Of a stretch of 61,000 bases of DNA, positions 23,717 to 32,700 are shown in pieces (positions within the stretch are counted from its first letter, which is position 1; the number at the start of each line of letters is the position of its first letter). The DNA is from Cytobacillus firmus (GTDB lineage Bacteria; Bacillota; Bacilli; Bacillales; Cytobacillaceae). The translations under genes and the position numbers were made by a program. The notes under the pieces were generated by a model. The model searched no databases. It saw only the letters and a program-made list of their open reading frames with translations, and was not told the origin of the DNA. The stretch lies in the NCBI RefSeq assembly GCF_023657595.1, contig NZ_CP098323.1, positions 35,001-96,000 on the forward strand. The letters run 5' to 3'.

Positions 23717-23742
23717 CGCTCGTTCATATAACGGGCGTTTTT
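23717..23742 (+). terminator. purR-ridA terminator
   Basis: 8-bp stem (cgctcgtt / aacgggcg with one G-U), 5-nt loop, five Ts. A short direct repeat attcactcgct precedes it. Confidence 0.8.
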
Positions 23743-23792
23743 ATTTGAAAAAATTCTTTGAACAAAATATTCAAAAAATATTTTTTATTAAA

Positions 23793-23819
23793 GAAGGAGA
23801 TTTAGGAAATATGTTGAAT
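23793..23819 (+). promoter_or_regulatory. Sigma-H promoter of spoVG
   Basis: GAAGGAGAT, 11-bp spacer, GTTGAAT. This fits the sigma-H consensus (RNAGGAWWW-N11-RNNGAAT) with one mismatch. The very AT-rich sequence upstream is where AbrB would be expected to bind, as in B. subtilis. Confidence 0.75.
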
Positions 23820-23863
23820 TTATACAATTAGGATTATATCTTCTCGAAAAGGTGGTGAACAGG

Positions 23864-24154
23864 ATGGAAGTGACAGACGTAAGATTACGCCGCGTTAATA
23901 CGGATGGACGAATGAGGGCAATTGCATCTATTACGCTTGATCATGAATTTGTTGTTCATGATATTCGTGTGATTGATGGAAATAATGGCTTATTTGTAGC
24001 CATGCCGAGCAAACGTACTCCGGATGGGGAGTTTAGAGATATCGCGCACCCAATCAATTCAGGAACGCGCGGTAAAATCCAGGAGGCTGTTTTAGCCGAG
24101 TACCACCGTTTAGGTGAATTAGAAGTTGAATTTGAAGAAGCCGGTGCTTCCTAA
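23864..24154 (+). CDS. spoVG: SpoVG regulatory protein
   Basis: 96-residue protein with roles in asymmetric septation and, in related bacteria, nucleic-acid binding. [20 protein letters not shown] opens the fold; [20 protein letters not shown] near 33-52 is the conserved core. ATG 23864 follows AAGGTGGTGA; the longer frame starts inside that site. A sigma-H promoter lies upstream, consistent with early sporulation expression and AbrB control. Confidence 0.96.
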   Translation: MEVTDVRLRRVNTDGRMRAIASITLDHEFVVHDIRVIDGNNGLFVAMPSKRTPDGEFRDIAHPINSGTRGKIQEAVLAEYHRLGELEVEFEEAGAS

Positions 24155-24169
24155 GAAAATAAATCAACA

Positions 24170-24201
24170 AGGGCCTACTTCATAAGTAAGGCTCTTTTTT
24201 A
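24170..24201 (+). terminator. spoVG terminator 1
   Basis: gggcctactt pairs aagtaaggctc with a one-base bulge, followed by six Ts. Confidence 0.75.
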
Positions 24202-24219
24202 TTTCAGCTGTTAAAAACT

Positions 24220-24261
24220 AGCTCTAAGCCCCTTGTTAATGGCGGCGCTTAGGGCTTTTTC
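24220..24261 (+). terminator. spoVG terminator 2
   Basis: agctctaagc pairs gcttagggct across a GC-containing loop, then five Ts. It backs up the first terminator. Confidence 0.6.
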
Positions 24262-24329
24262 TTTTCTTCCTCTTTACCCTTTATCTAAAAGTAGTAAACC
24301 AATTTTTAAATAAATACTGTTTAAGGTAA

Positions 24330-24352
24330 TGACAAATATATGTACTTTGTCA
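24330..24352. promoter_or_regulatory. Inverted repeat upstream of glmU promoter
   Basis: tgacaaa (24330-24336) and tttgtca (24346-24352) form a perfect 7-bp inverted repeat with a 9-bp gap, ending 7 bases before the -35. Possible operator; the binding protein is unknown. Confidence 0.35.
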
Positions 24353-24359
24353 TCAATTC

Positions 24360-24388
24360 TTGAAATAAGAGCCCATTTAAGATATATT
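24360..24388 (+). promoter_or_regulatory. Sigma-A promoter of glmU-prs
   Basis: TTGAAA, 17-bp spacer, TATATT; start predicted near 24395, giving a leader of about 30 bases with GGAGG. Confidence 0.7.
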
Positions 24389-24424
24389 CGTTATGGATAA
24401 AAAGGTTAAATTGGAGGCCTGTAA

Positions 24425-25798
24425 ATGTCTAATCGATACGCGGTTATTTTAGCCGCAGGCCAGGGGACAAGAATGAAGTCAAAGCTTTACAAAGTTCTTC
24501 ACCCTGTATGCGGCAAACCGATGGTTCAACATGTTGTTGATCAAGTTACAAAGCTTAACATAAAGGAAATTGTCACAATCACTGGACACGGAGCGGAAAT
24601 GGTGGAGCAGCAGCTTGGCTCCAGCAGCAAATATGCTCTTCAGGAGGAGCAGCTTGGCACCGCACATGCGGTTATGCAGGCCCGCCAAATGCTTGAAGGC
24701 AAAGATGGTGTGACCATCGTTGTCTGCGGAGATACACCGCTCATCAGACATGAAACGATGGAAGCGCTTTTCAAGCATCATGAAGAGCTTTCTGCCAAAG
24801 CGACTATTTTAACAGCTCATGCGGATAACCCATTCGGATATGGACGCGTGATCCGCAATGACATGGGGATGGTTGAAAAAATCGTTGAACAGAAAGATGC
24901 TTCCGAGGAAGAACGCAAAATAAAAGAAATCAATACTGGAACTTATTGCTTTGATAATAAGGCTTTGTTTGAAGCCTTGAGCAAAGTAACAAATGATAAT
25001 GTGCAGGGTGAATATTACCTTCCGGATGTAATTGAGATTCTGAAAAATGAAGGTGAGGTCGTTACGGCTTACCAGACAGCTGATTTTGGCGAGACTCTGG
25101 GTGTCAATGACCGTGTAGCCTTATCCCAGGCAGAATCATTCATGAAACAGCGGATTAATGAAGAACATATGCGTAACGGCGTGACCATTATCGATCCGTC
25201 AAACACATATATTGGAGCGGATGTGAAAATTGGCTCAGATACAGTTCTTTACCCTGGAACCATCATTTCCGGCAATACCATCATTGGTTCTGAGTGTGTG
25301 ATCGGACCAAATACGGAGATTTCTGATTGCCATATTGGAGAAGGCACAGTGATCCGCCAGTCTGCAGCGCATGACAGCCATATCGGTTCACAAGTGAATA
25401 TTGGGCCGTTTGCTCACATTCGTCCGCAATCAGATATTCATGATGAAGTGAAAATCGGCAACTTTGTTGAAGTGAAGAAGTCTGTTTTCGGAAAAGGAAG
25501 CAAAGCCTCTCACCTAAGCTATATTGGCGACGCAGAAGTAGGCAAGGATGTTAACCTGGGCTGCGGCTCAATCACTGTTAATTATGACGGCAAAAATAAG
25601 TACCTGACCAAAATCGAAGACGGTGTATTCATTGGATGCAACTCCAATCTCGTGGCACCGGTAACGATCGGGGAAGGTGCATATGTAGCAGCAGGCTCGA
25701 CAATTACTGAAGATGTGCCGGGAGAAGCCCTTTCCATTGCCCGTGCACGCCAGGTGAACAAGGAAAATTACACGCAAAACTTAAACATTAAAAAATAA
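24425..25798 (+). CDS. glmU: Bifunctional GlmU (GlcN-1-P acetyltransferase / GlcNAc-1-P uridyltransferase)
   Basis: Makes UDP-GlcNAc for peptidoglycan and teichoic acids. 457 residues. The N-terminal nucleotidyltransferase has [20 protein letters not shown] near 10-29 and GDTPLIR near 102-108. From about residue 250 a left-handed beta-helix of hexapeptide repeats ([20 protein letters not shown]) forms the acetyltransferase. GGAGG precedes the ATG. prs follows after 44 bases in the same transcript. Confidence 0.98.
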   Translation: MSNRYAVILAAGQGTRMKSKLYKVLHPVCGKPMVQHVVDQVTKLNIKEIVTITGHGAEMVEQQLGSSSKYALQEEQLGTAHAVMQARQMLEGKDGVTIVVCGDTPLIRHETMEALFKHHEELSAKATILTAHADNPFGYGRVIRNDMGMVEKIVEQKDASEEERKIKEINTGTYCFDNKALFEALSKVTNDNVQGEYYLPDVIEILKNEGEVVTAYQTADFGETLGVNDRVALSQAESFMKQRINEEHMRNGVTIIDPSNTYIGADVKIGSDTVLYPGTIISGNTIIGSECVIGPNTEISDCHIGEGTVIRQSAAHDSHIGSQVNIGPFAHIRPQSDIHDEVKIGNFVEVKKSVFGKGSKASHLSYIGDAEVGKDVNLGCGSITVNYDGKNKYLTKIEDGVFIGCNSNLVAPVTIGEGAYVAAGSTITEDVPGEALSIARARQVNKENYTQNLNIKK

Positions 25799-25842
25799 AC
25801 CGAACTTTCTATTTGTAAGAAATAAATCGATGGAGGCCCAAA

Positions 25843-26799
25843 ATGTCAAACCAGTATTTAGATCCAAATTTAAAGGTGTTCAGTTTAAATTCAAACCGCA
25901 AGCTGGCTGCAGAAATCGCCAATGTGATTGGTGTGGAGCTTGGTAAGTGTTCCGTAACGCGCTTCAGCGACGGCGAAATCCAAATTAACATTGAAGAAAG
26001 CATCCGCGGATGCGATGTGTATGTAATTCAGTCTACGAGCTCTCCTGTCAATGAGCATTTAATGGAGCTTTTGATCATGATCGATGCTCTTAAGCGTGCA
26101 TCTGCCAAGACCATCAACATCGTAATGCCTTACTATGGCTATGCTCGCCAGGACCGCAAAGCAAGAGCGCGTGAGCCGATTACAGCTAAGCTTGCAGCAA
26201 ACCTTTTGGAAACTGCTGGTGCAACCCGTGTGATTACACTTGACCTGCATGCGCCGCAAATTCAAGGATTCTTCGATATTCCTATCGATCATTTAATGGG
26301 TGTGCCAATCCTTTCTGATTACTTTAAGAACAAAATGATGGATAGCGACATCGTAATCGTGTCACCTGACCACGGCGGTGTAACACGTGCGCGTAAAATG
26401 GCTGACCGCTTAAAAGCGCCGATTGCCATCATTGACAAGCGCCGTCCAAGACCAAATGTGGCTGAAGTCATGAACATTGTAGGGAACATCGATGGAAAAA
26501 CGGCCATCTTAATCGACGATATCATTGATACTGCCGGAACGATTACACTAGCAGCAAATGCCCTGATCGAAAACGGTGCATCAGAAGTGTATGCATGCTG
26601 TACACACCCGGTTCTATCCGGACCTGCCATCGAAAGAATTGAAAACTCAACCATCAAAGAATTGGTTGTAACAAACTCAATCACTCTTCCGGAAGAGAAG
26701 AAAACAGACAAGATTGTCGAACTTTCCGTAGCACCGCTGATCGGTGAAGCGATCATCCGCGTTCATGAAGAGCAATCTGTCAGCACTCTGTTTGATTGA
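25843..26799 (+). CDS. prs: Ribose-phosphate pyrophosphokinase
   Basis: Makes PRPP from ribose 5-phosphate and ATP, feeding purine, pyrimidine, His, Trp and NAD synthesis; PRPP is also the effector of PurR encoded nearby. 318 residues. Motifs: [25 protein letters not shown] near 102-110, the metal site [15 protein letters not shown] near 130-144, and the PRPP loop [13 protein letters not shown] near 219-231. Shine-Dalgarno GGAGG is present. Confidence 0.98.
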   Translation: MSNQYLDPNLKVFSLNSNRKLAAEIANVIGVELGKCSVTRFSDGEIQINIEESIRGCDVYVIQSTSSPVNEHLMELLIMIDALKRASAKTINIVMPYYGYARQDRKARAREPITAKLAANLLETAGATRVITLDLHAPQIQGFFDIPIDHLMGVPILSDYFKNKMMDSDIVIVSPDHGGVTRARKMADRLKAPIAIIDKRRPRPNVAEVMNIVGNIDGKTAILIDDIIDTAGTITLAANALIENGASEVYACCTHPVLSGPAIERIENSTIKELVVTNSITLPEEKKTDKIVELSVAPLIGEAIIRVHEEQSVSTLFD

Positions 26800-26883
26800 T
26801 CGGTCATAAAATAACTGCCCAGGCTTGCTGCAAAGCAAGCCTGATTTGCGTTCTTTGTGAAAAATAATAAATCTGTAAAAAAC

Positions 26884-26964
26884 AAAAACGTTTAGACTTC
26901 CTCATTTTAGGGCATTTTTTTATATAGACAAGACTATTTTTAAAATGAGGAAGGGGACGTTTTT
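26884..26964 (+). promoter_or_regulatory. Inverted repeat masking the ctc ribosome-binding region
   Basis: Two paired blocks: aaaaacgt (26884-26891) with acgttttt (26957-26964), and cttcctcatttta (26897-26909) with taaaatgaggaag (26941-26953), 21 bp in all, separated by a small internal loop and a 31-nt apical loop. The 3' arms cover the Shine-Dalgarno and reach the base before the ctc ATG. The 5' arms coincide with the sigma-B promoter. Confidence 0.75.
26890..26915 (+). promoter_or_regulatory. Sigma-B promoter of ctc
   Basis: GTTTAG, 14-bp spacer, GGGCAT, close to the sigma-B consensus GTTT-N12-15-GGGWAW with one mismatch in the -10. ctc is a classic sigma-B gene in B. subtilis. Confidence 0.75.
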
Positions 26965-27615
26965 ATGACAGCTGTATTGCAGGCAAAAGAAAGAAAAGGT
27001 TCACGCAACTCTAACTTAACCTCACTGCGCAGGGAAGGGAATATTCCGGCCGTTGTGTATGGTTCAAAGCTGCAAAGCAAATCAATCTACTTAAGTGAAG
27101 CCGATTTTCTGAAGACGATAAAGGAAGTAGGCAGAAACGGCGTATTTTCATTAGATGTAGATGGCAGCAAGCATGAAGTGGTGCTAAGTGACTACCAATC
27201 CAATCCAATTAGAAATGAAATTGTCCATGCGGATTTTCTTGCGGTAGATATGAATAAGGAAATGACGGCAGATGTACGCGTCGTCTTAACTGGAGATGCA
27301 GCAGGTGTGAAAGATGGAGGCGTTATGCAGCAATCCATGCATGAAGTCTCAGTCACAGCGACACCGAATAATATTCCATCCTCTGTTGAAGTGGATGTAA
27401 CGAACCTCCAGGTAAATGAAACCCTGACAGTCGCCGATATCAAAGTAAATCGGGGCTATGAAATAAACAATGAAGAAGACACAGTTATCGCTTCCATCCT
27501 TCCTCCAAGACAGGAAGAAGAAATCAACAGCGGTGAAGAACAGGAAGCGGGCACACCTGAAAATGAAGAAGGCAGAGAAACAACAGCAGATGAAGATAAA
27601 TCAGGCGAAGAATAA
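26965..27615 (+). CDS. ctc: 50S ribosomal protein L25 / general stress protein Ctc
   Basis: Binds 5S rRNA in the large subunit; the long form is a stress protein in Bacillus. 216 residues: N-terminal L25 RNA-binding domain (RKGSRNSNLTSLRREGNIPAVVYG) and the TL5-type beta domain (residues ~95-185), ending in an acidic Glu/Gly tail from about 180 (EEEINSGEEQEAG). The tail varies among species. Sigma-B promoter and an unusual inverted repeat lie upstream; read-through from prs is also possible since only a weak hairpin separates them. Confidence 0.95.
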   Translation: MTAVLQAKERKGSRNSNLTSLRREGNIPAVVYGSKLQSKSIYLSEADFLKTIKEVGRNGVFSLDVDGSKHEVVLSDYQSNPIRNEIVHADFLAVDMNKEMTADVRVVLTGDAAGVKDGGVMQQSMHEVSVTATPNNIPSSVEVDVTNLQVNETLTVADIKVNRGYEINNEEDTVIASILPPRQEEEINSGEEQEAGTPENEEGRETTADEDKSGEE

Positions 27616-27636
27616 GCTCGGGAGAAGCTATTCTTA

Positions 27637-27668
27637 CAGGGGCTTTGCACTATGGCAAGCCCCTGTTT
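27637..27668 (+). terminator. ctc terminator-like hairpin
   Basis: Perfect 9-bp stem (caggggctt / aagcccctg) with about 11-nt loop, followed by only three Ts. Confidence 0.55.
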
Positions 27669-27722
27669 GCTTGGGTTTGAAATGAGCCTGCATTGGCCCG
27701 GCTTTGGACAGCCTGGGGCAGC

Positions 27723-28241
27723 TTCGGACAGAGGAAGCGGAAAAAGTGTTGTCAGAGTCCGAACCTGGTTCAACTTCGGACACAAAAAGCAGGAAAAGAG
27801 TTGTTAGAGTCGGAACCTTGTCCAACTTCGGACACAGAAAGCAGGAAAAGAGTCGTTAGAGTCTGAACCTGGTTCAACTTCGGACACAAAAAGCAGGAAA
27901 AGAGTTGTTAGAGTCGGAACCTGGTCCAACTTCGGACACAAAAAGCGAAAAAAGAGTCGTTAGAGTCGGAACCTGGTCCAACTTCGGACACAGAAAGCAG
28001 GAAAAGAGTCGTTAGAGTCGGAACCTTGTCCAACTTCGGACACAGAAAGCGGAAAAAGTGTTGTCAGAGTCCGAACCTGGTTCAACTTCGGACACAAAAA
28101 GCAGAAAACCGCACGCATAGTCCGAACCCGTCCCAACTTCAGACACAGAAATCGGAAAAAGTGTTGTCAGAGTCCGAACCTTTCCCAACTTCGGACAGAG
28201 AGACCGAAAAAAGCGCGCGCAGAGTCCAAACCGGCATCATC
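27723..28241. repeat. Ten-unit 52-bp tandem repeat array
   Basis: The core ttcggaca recurs at 27723, 27775, 27827, 27879, 27931, 27983, 28035, 28087, 28138 (variant ttcagaca) and 28190: spacing is 52 bp in all intervals but two that are 51 and 52. Each unit carries gtccgaa or gtcggaa about 11 bases before ttcggac, an inverted pair. The period is not a multiple of three and no frame spans it, so it is not coding. Identity between units is high in the middle and lower at the ends, as in arrays that recombine. Function unknown. Confidence 0.92.
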
Positions 28242-28302
28242 CAAACAGAATCTTCTTACCGAACCACACACTTTCTACTATAATAAAAAAGAGAATAGAT
28301 GA

Positions 28303-28349
28303 ACTCAGCGCACACGCCAGGTAATTCACAGGCGCACTTGCGCTTTTCT
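28303..28349 (+). repeat. Degenerate short copy of the modular hairpin repeat
   Basis: ctcagcgcacacgcc and ggcgcacttgcgcttttc keep the two ends of the family, but the middle is reduced to a short loop. It sits directly before the pth ribosome-binding site. Confidence 0.6.
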
Positions 28350-28365
28350 AATATGGGGTGAGAAA

Positions 28366-28926
28366 ATGAAGTTAATTGTAGGGCTGGGGAATCCCGGCAA
28401 GCAGTATGATAAAACCAGGCACAATATTGGCTTTGATGTGATTGATGTTTTATCCGACCGGCTGAATATTCCTCTGAATCAGGCCAAGCTGAAAGGCGTA
28501 TTTGGCACAGGGTATGTGAATGGGGAAAAAGTCTTTTTGCTTAAGCCACTTACATATATGAATTTATCCGGAGAGTCCATCCGGGCAGTTATGGATTACT
28601 TCGAGATTAATGATGATGAACTTGTGGTCATCTATGATGATCTGGATCTTCCTGTGGGCAAGATCCGGCTCCGCCAAAAAGGGAGCGCAGGCGGCCACAA
28701 TGGGATCAAGTCGACAATTGCACATCTGGGAACACAGGAATTTAACAGAATCCGAGTCGGGATCGACCGTCCGCCAAGCGGCATGAAGGTGCCGGACTAT
28801 GTGCTCGGCCGATTCACGAAAGAAGAACAGGCCATCATGGACGAAACGGCTAAAAAGTGCGCAGAGGCCTGTGAGGAATGGTTCAGAAAACCATTTTTAC
28901 AGGTTATGAACGATTTTAATCAATAA
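28366..28926 (+). CDS. pth: Peptidyl-tRNA hydrolase (SpoVC)
   Basis: Releases tRNA from prematurely terminated peptidyl-tRNA. 186 residues; [20 protein letters not shown] at 6-25 contains the catalytic His20, followed by [11 protein letters not shown] (Asn68 region), [13 protein letters not shown] and GGHNGIKS near 109-116. GGGGTGAG is the ribosome-binding site. In B. subtilis alleles are known as spoVC. Preceded by the tandem array and a decayed hairpin repeat. Confidence 0.97.
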   Translation: MKLIVGLGNPGKQYDKTRHNIGFDVIDVLSDRLNIPLNQAKLKGVFGTGYVNGEKVFLLKPLTYMNLSGESIRAVMDYFEINDDELVVIYDDLDLPVGKIRLRQKGSAGGHNGIKSTIAHLGTQEFNRIRVGIDRPPSGMKVPDYVLGRFTKEEQAIMDETAKKCAEACEEWFRKPFLQVMNDFNQ

Positions 28927-28993
28927 TCTTCATATTTTATTAATCTTTTCATAGAATAATGTATCTCACCTTTGGCAGCAGCGCCGGATGCGT

Positions 28994-29023
28994 GAATAAT
29001 TTCCCTGCCCGGAGTCCATACTA
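28994..29023 (+). promoter_or_regulatory. Sigma-G type promoter of fin
   Basis: GAATA, 18-bp spacer, CATACTA. Both elements match the sigma-G consensus (GHATR, CATWHTA) exactly. Start predicted about 29030. Confidence 0.75.
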
Positions 29024-29056
29024 GGATATATGGACAGTTTAACGGGAGGGACAGGC

Positions 29057-29287
29057 ATGGCTATTCATTATCATTGCCGTCATTGCGGAACAAAGATTGG
29101 TTCAATAGAGAACAGCTCTGTTTACTCAGAGCAGCTTGGCTTCCATAAGCTAAACGATCAGGAACGCCAGGAGATGATCTCATATGACCAATCAGGAGAT
29201 ATGCATGTAAGAGCGATCTGTGAGGATTGCCAGGAATCACTTGAACGCAATCCGGATTATCATCAGCAGGACTTTATTATTCATTAA
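29057..29287 (+). CDS. fin: Anti-sigma-F factor Fin (YabK)
   Basis: Small zinc protein that displaces sigma-F from RNA polymerase so the forespore switches to sigma-G. 76 residues from ATG 29057, with CRHCGTKIGS at 7-16 and CEDCQESLERNP near 55-66 supplying two CxxC pairs. GGGAGGG precedes this ATG; the longer frame starts near the predicted transcript start. Its sigma-G-like promoter and the csfB gene elsewhere in the window cover both forespore sigma handovers. Confidence 0.93.
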   Translation: MAIHYHCRHCGTKIGSIENSSVYSEQLGFHKLNDQERQEMISYDQSGDMHVRAICEDCQESLERNPDYHQQDFIIH

Positions 29288-29289
29288 CA

Positions 29290-29316
29290 AGCTTTGGAGG
29301 CAATCCAAAGCGTTTT
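29290..29316 (+). terminator. fin terminator
   Basis: 8-bp stem (gctttgga / tccaaagc), 5-nt loop, gttttt. Confidence 0.88.
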
Positions 29317-29520
29317 TCTATTTCTGTTTTGAGGCATCATTAAATTTAATAGAAACCGTTCTATAGTTTCTTGTTGGATCCTTATTTTATTTAGTAAGAT
29401 TAATGATAGGAAAATGGATTTTGCAGACTGTCAGTTTTCCGGTTCAATGGGGCCTGGAATGACATCTGCCTTTTGGTGGTTTTACTGCCGGAGCGCTTTT
29501 ATAAAAGAAATGAAATTTTG

Positions 29521-29580
29521 CCTAGCTCAAGTGCCTGGCCCCTCGAGGATTCGGGGGTGATCAAGGCGCTTGCGCTATTC
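29521..29580 (+). repeat. Modular hairpin repeat, short copy (first of three before mfd)
   Basis: ctagctcaagtgcc to ggcgcttgcgctatt with the short central hairpin ggcccctcgagg / cgggggtg. First of a tandem series with a period of 93-99 bases. The 230 bases before it (29317-29520) hold no gene. Confidence 0.85.
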
Positions 29581-29605
29581 TAAAAAGATAAGAAAGTACA
29601 ATTTT

Positions 29606-29678
29606 AACGTTGAGAACTGTCTAGCTTCAGCGCCTACCCCCTCAAGGAGTCGGGGGTGGGCAAGGCGCTTACGCTTTT
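29606..29678 (+). repeat. Modular hairpin repeat, short copy (second of three)
   Basis: Includes the common flank acgttgagaactgtctagc and the short centre accccctcaaggagtcgggggt. AT-rich linkers separate it from copies on both sides. Confidence 0.87.
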
Positions 29679-29698
29679 GAAAAATAAAAGAAACTTTG

Positions 29699-29772
29699 AA
29701 TATTGAGAACTGTCTAGCTCCAGCGCCTACCCCCTCGAGGAGTCGGGGGTGATCAAGGCGCTTGCGCTTTTC
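29699..29772 (+). repeat. Modular hairpin repeat, short copy (third of three)
   Basis: Near-identical to the second copy. Its 3' end (ggcgcttgcgcttttc) runs directly into the mfd Shine-Dalgarno. Confidence 0.87.
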
Positions 29773-29790
29773 GTTTTAGGAGGGGCTTTC

Positions 29791-32700
29791 ATGTTTGGTC
29801 TTAAAGAGATTATTAGCCGGCAGGATGATGTAAGTTCCATCTTGTCTGGCATTGAAGAAGGGCTGAGGGAGCAGATGCTTGCCGGTTTATCAGGATCGGC
29901 ACGCACCTTGTTTTTGTCTTCCATATATGAGCAATCGGGAAGGCCGATGCTTGTTGTGACGCACAACCTTCTGCAGGCACAGAAGCTATATGATGATATC
30001 GTCAATCTGGCAGGAGAATCAGAAGTGTTTTTGTATCCTGCCAATGAATTGATCGCAGCTGAAATGGGGATTGCAAGTCCAGAGTTAAAGGCCCAGCGGA
30101 TTGAGGCTTTAAATTATTGGAGTACACATAAGACAGGTATCATGATTGTCCCGATGGCTGGGCTAAGAAAAATTCTTCCGCCTCCAAACCACTGGACAAA
30201 CTACCAGCTGTCTTTAAAAATAGGCGATGATTTGACTGATGATCAATTAAAAAAATTTGTTCAGATGGGCTATGTCCGTTCGGAGATGGTTTCTTCGCCA
30301 GGAGAATTCAGTGTCAGGGGCGGGATCATTGATATCTATCCACTGACTGAAGCGGATCCGGTAAGGATTGAGCTGTTTGATACGGAAGTGGATTCGATCC
30401 GGACATTTTCTTTGGAGGACCAGAGATCAAAAGAAAAGTTAACCGAGATTTCGATTGGACCTGCAACCGAAATTCCTATTGATTCAGAGCACTTCCAGAC
30501 CATAATTGAAAAACTGGAAAAAGGTTTGGGATCAAGCCTGAAAAAATTGAAAGACGATAAAGCGAAAACGCAGCTGGCCCAGAATGTTGGCTACGAATTA
30601 GAACAGCTGCGAATGGGGAACAAGCCTGAACAGCTTTTCAAATACCTTTCATTTGCCTTTGAGGAAGGAAGTAGTTTAGTAGACTATCTCCCTGCCAATG
30701 GCTTAATTTTCATTGATGAAATCAGCCGTGTTCAGGAAATGAACGACTCCCTGGATAAGGAAGAGGCTGAGTGGTATACAAGCCTTTTAGGTGAAGGCCA
30801 GATCATTCATGATGTGAAGGTGTCACACACGTTAAAAGAGTTTTTGCACCGCTCCAGGCATCCGATTACGTATATGTCGCTGTTCCTGAGACATGTACCG
30901 AATACCAACCCGCAAAACATCATTAATGTCACCTGCAAACAGATGCAGAATTTCCATGGACAGATGCATGTGCTGAAAAGCGAGCTGGACAGATGGAAAA
31001 AGGGCAGATATTCGGTCGTATTCCTGGGTCCTGATGAAGAGCGGATCAAAAAACTGCAAAGAGTGCTTGAAGACTACGAGATTGAAGCAGCATTTGTGAG
31101 TGAGAATGACCCGGTTTTAACAGGGAAAATCCAAATTACAGAGGGCAGTCTGCAGACCGGATTTGAGCTTCCAGGGCAAAAGCTGGCCGTTATTACGGAA
31201 GAAGAGCTTTTTAACAAACGCACGAAAAAGAAGGCCCGCAGGCAAAAGCTTTCAAATGCGGAAAGAATCAAAAGCTATTCCGAACTGAAGGTTGGGGACT
31301 ATGTCGTTCACGTCAATCACGGGATCGGAAAGTACCTGGGGATTGAAACCCTTGAGATTAATGGAGTCCATAAAGATTATCTCCATATCCGCTACCAGGG
31401 CAGCGACAAGCTGTATGTGCCGGTGGAGCAGATTGATCTTGTCCAGAAATATGTCGGCTCCGAAGCAAAAGAGCCTAAAATTTACAAGCTGGGCGGAAAC
31501 GACTGGAAGCGTGTTAAGAAGAAGGTTCAATCATCTGTTCAGGATATTGCGGATGATCTGATCAAGCTTTATGCAGAGCGCGAGGCATCAAAAGGCTATG
31601 CCTTCAATCCGGATGGGGATATGCAAAGAGAGTTTGAAGCGGCCTTCCCTTACCAGGAAACAGAGGACCAGATCCGCTCCATCCATGAAATTAAGAAGGA
31701 TATGGAGAGGGAGCGCCCGATGGACCGCTTATTATGCGGAGATGTGGGCTATGGGAAAACAGAAGTGGCCATTCGTGCCGCCTTTAAGGCAATTGCAGAT
31801 GGAAAGCAGGTTGCCATCCTCGTACCGACGACTATCCTTGCTCAGCAGCACTATGAAACAATGAGAGAACGATTCCAGGATTACCCGATCGAAATCGGGC
31901 TATTAAGCCGATTCAGAACAAAAAAGCAGCAGACCGAAACGCTAAAGGGCTTAAAGGCAGGGACTATTGACGTAGTTGTCGGCACACACCGGATTTTATC
32001 AAAGGATATCCAGTATAGAGATTTAGGCCTGCTCATTATTGATGAAGAGCAGCGCTTTGGTGTGACACATAAAGAAAAGATCAAGCAGCTTAAGACCAAT
32101 GTAGATGTCCTTACTCTGACAGCCACGCCAATCCCGAGAACCCTTCATATGTCAATGCTTGGCGTCAGGGATCTTTCAGTTATTGAAACACCGCCTGAAA
32201 ACCGATTCCCGGTTCAAACCTATGTGATGGAATACAATGGTGCACTGGTTCGTGAGGCCATTGAAAGGGAACTGGCGCGGGATGGACAGGTCTATTTTCT
32301 ATATAACCGGGTGGAGGATATAGAACGAAAAGCCGAGGAAATATCCATGCTGGTTCCAGATGCAAGGGTAACATATGCCCATGGGAAAATGACGGAAAAT
32401 GAGTTAGAATCTGTTATGTTAAGCTTCCTTGAAGGCGAGTCCGATGTTCTCGTCAGCACAACGATTATTGAAACAGGCGTTGATATTCCAAATGTCAACA
32501 CGCTGATTGTCCATGATGCAGACAAAATGGGTCTGTCCCAGCTTTATCAGCTCAGGGGCCGGGTTGGCCGTTCCAACAGGGTTGCCTACGCGTATTTTAC
32601 GTATCGAAAAGATAAAGTATTAACAGAAGTAGCTGAAAAGCGGCTTCAGGCCATCAAGGAATTTACGGAGCTCGGTTCAGGCTTCAAAATTGCCATGCGG

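Noticed and set aside
27723..28283. CRISPR array or coding repeat protein in the 52-bp array
   Set aside because: Units are contiguous with no unique spacers, no cas genes are nearby, and 52 is not a multiple of three, so the 85-codon frame at 28026 is accidental.
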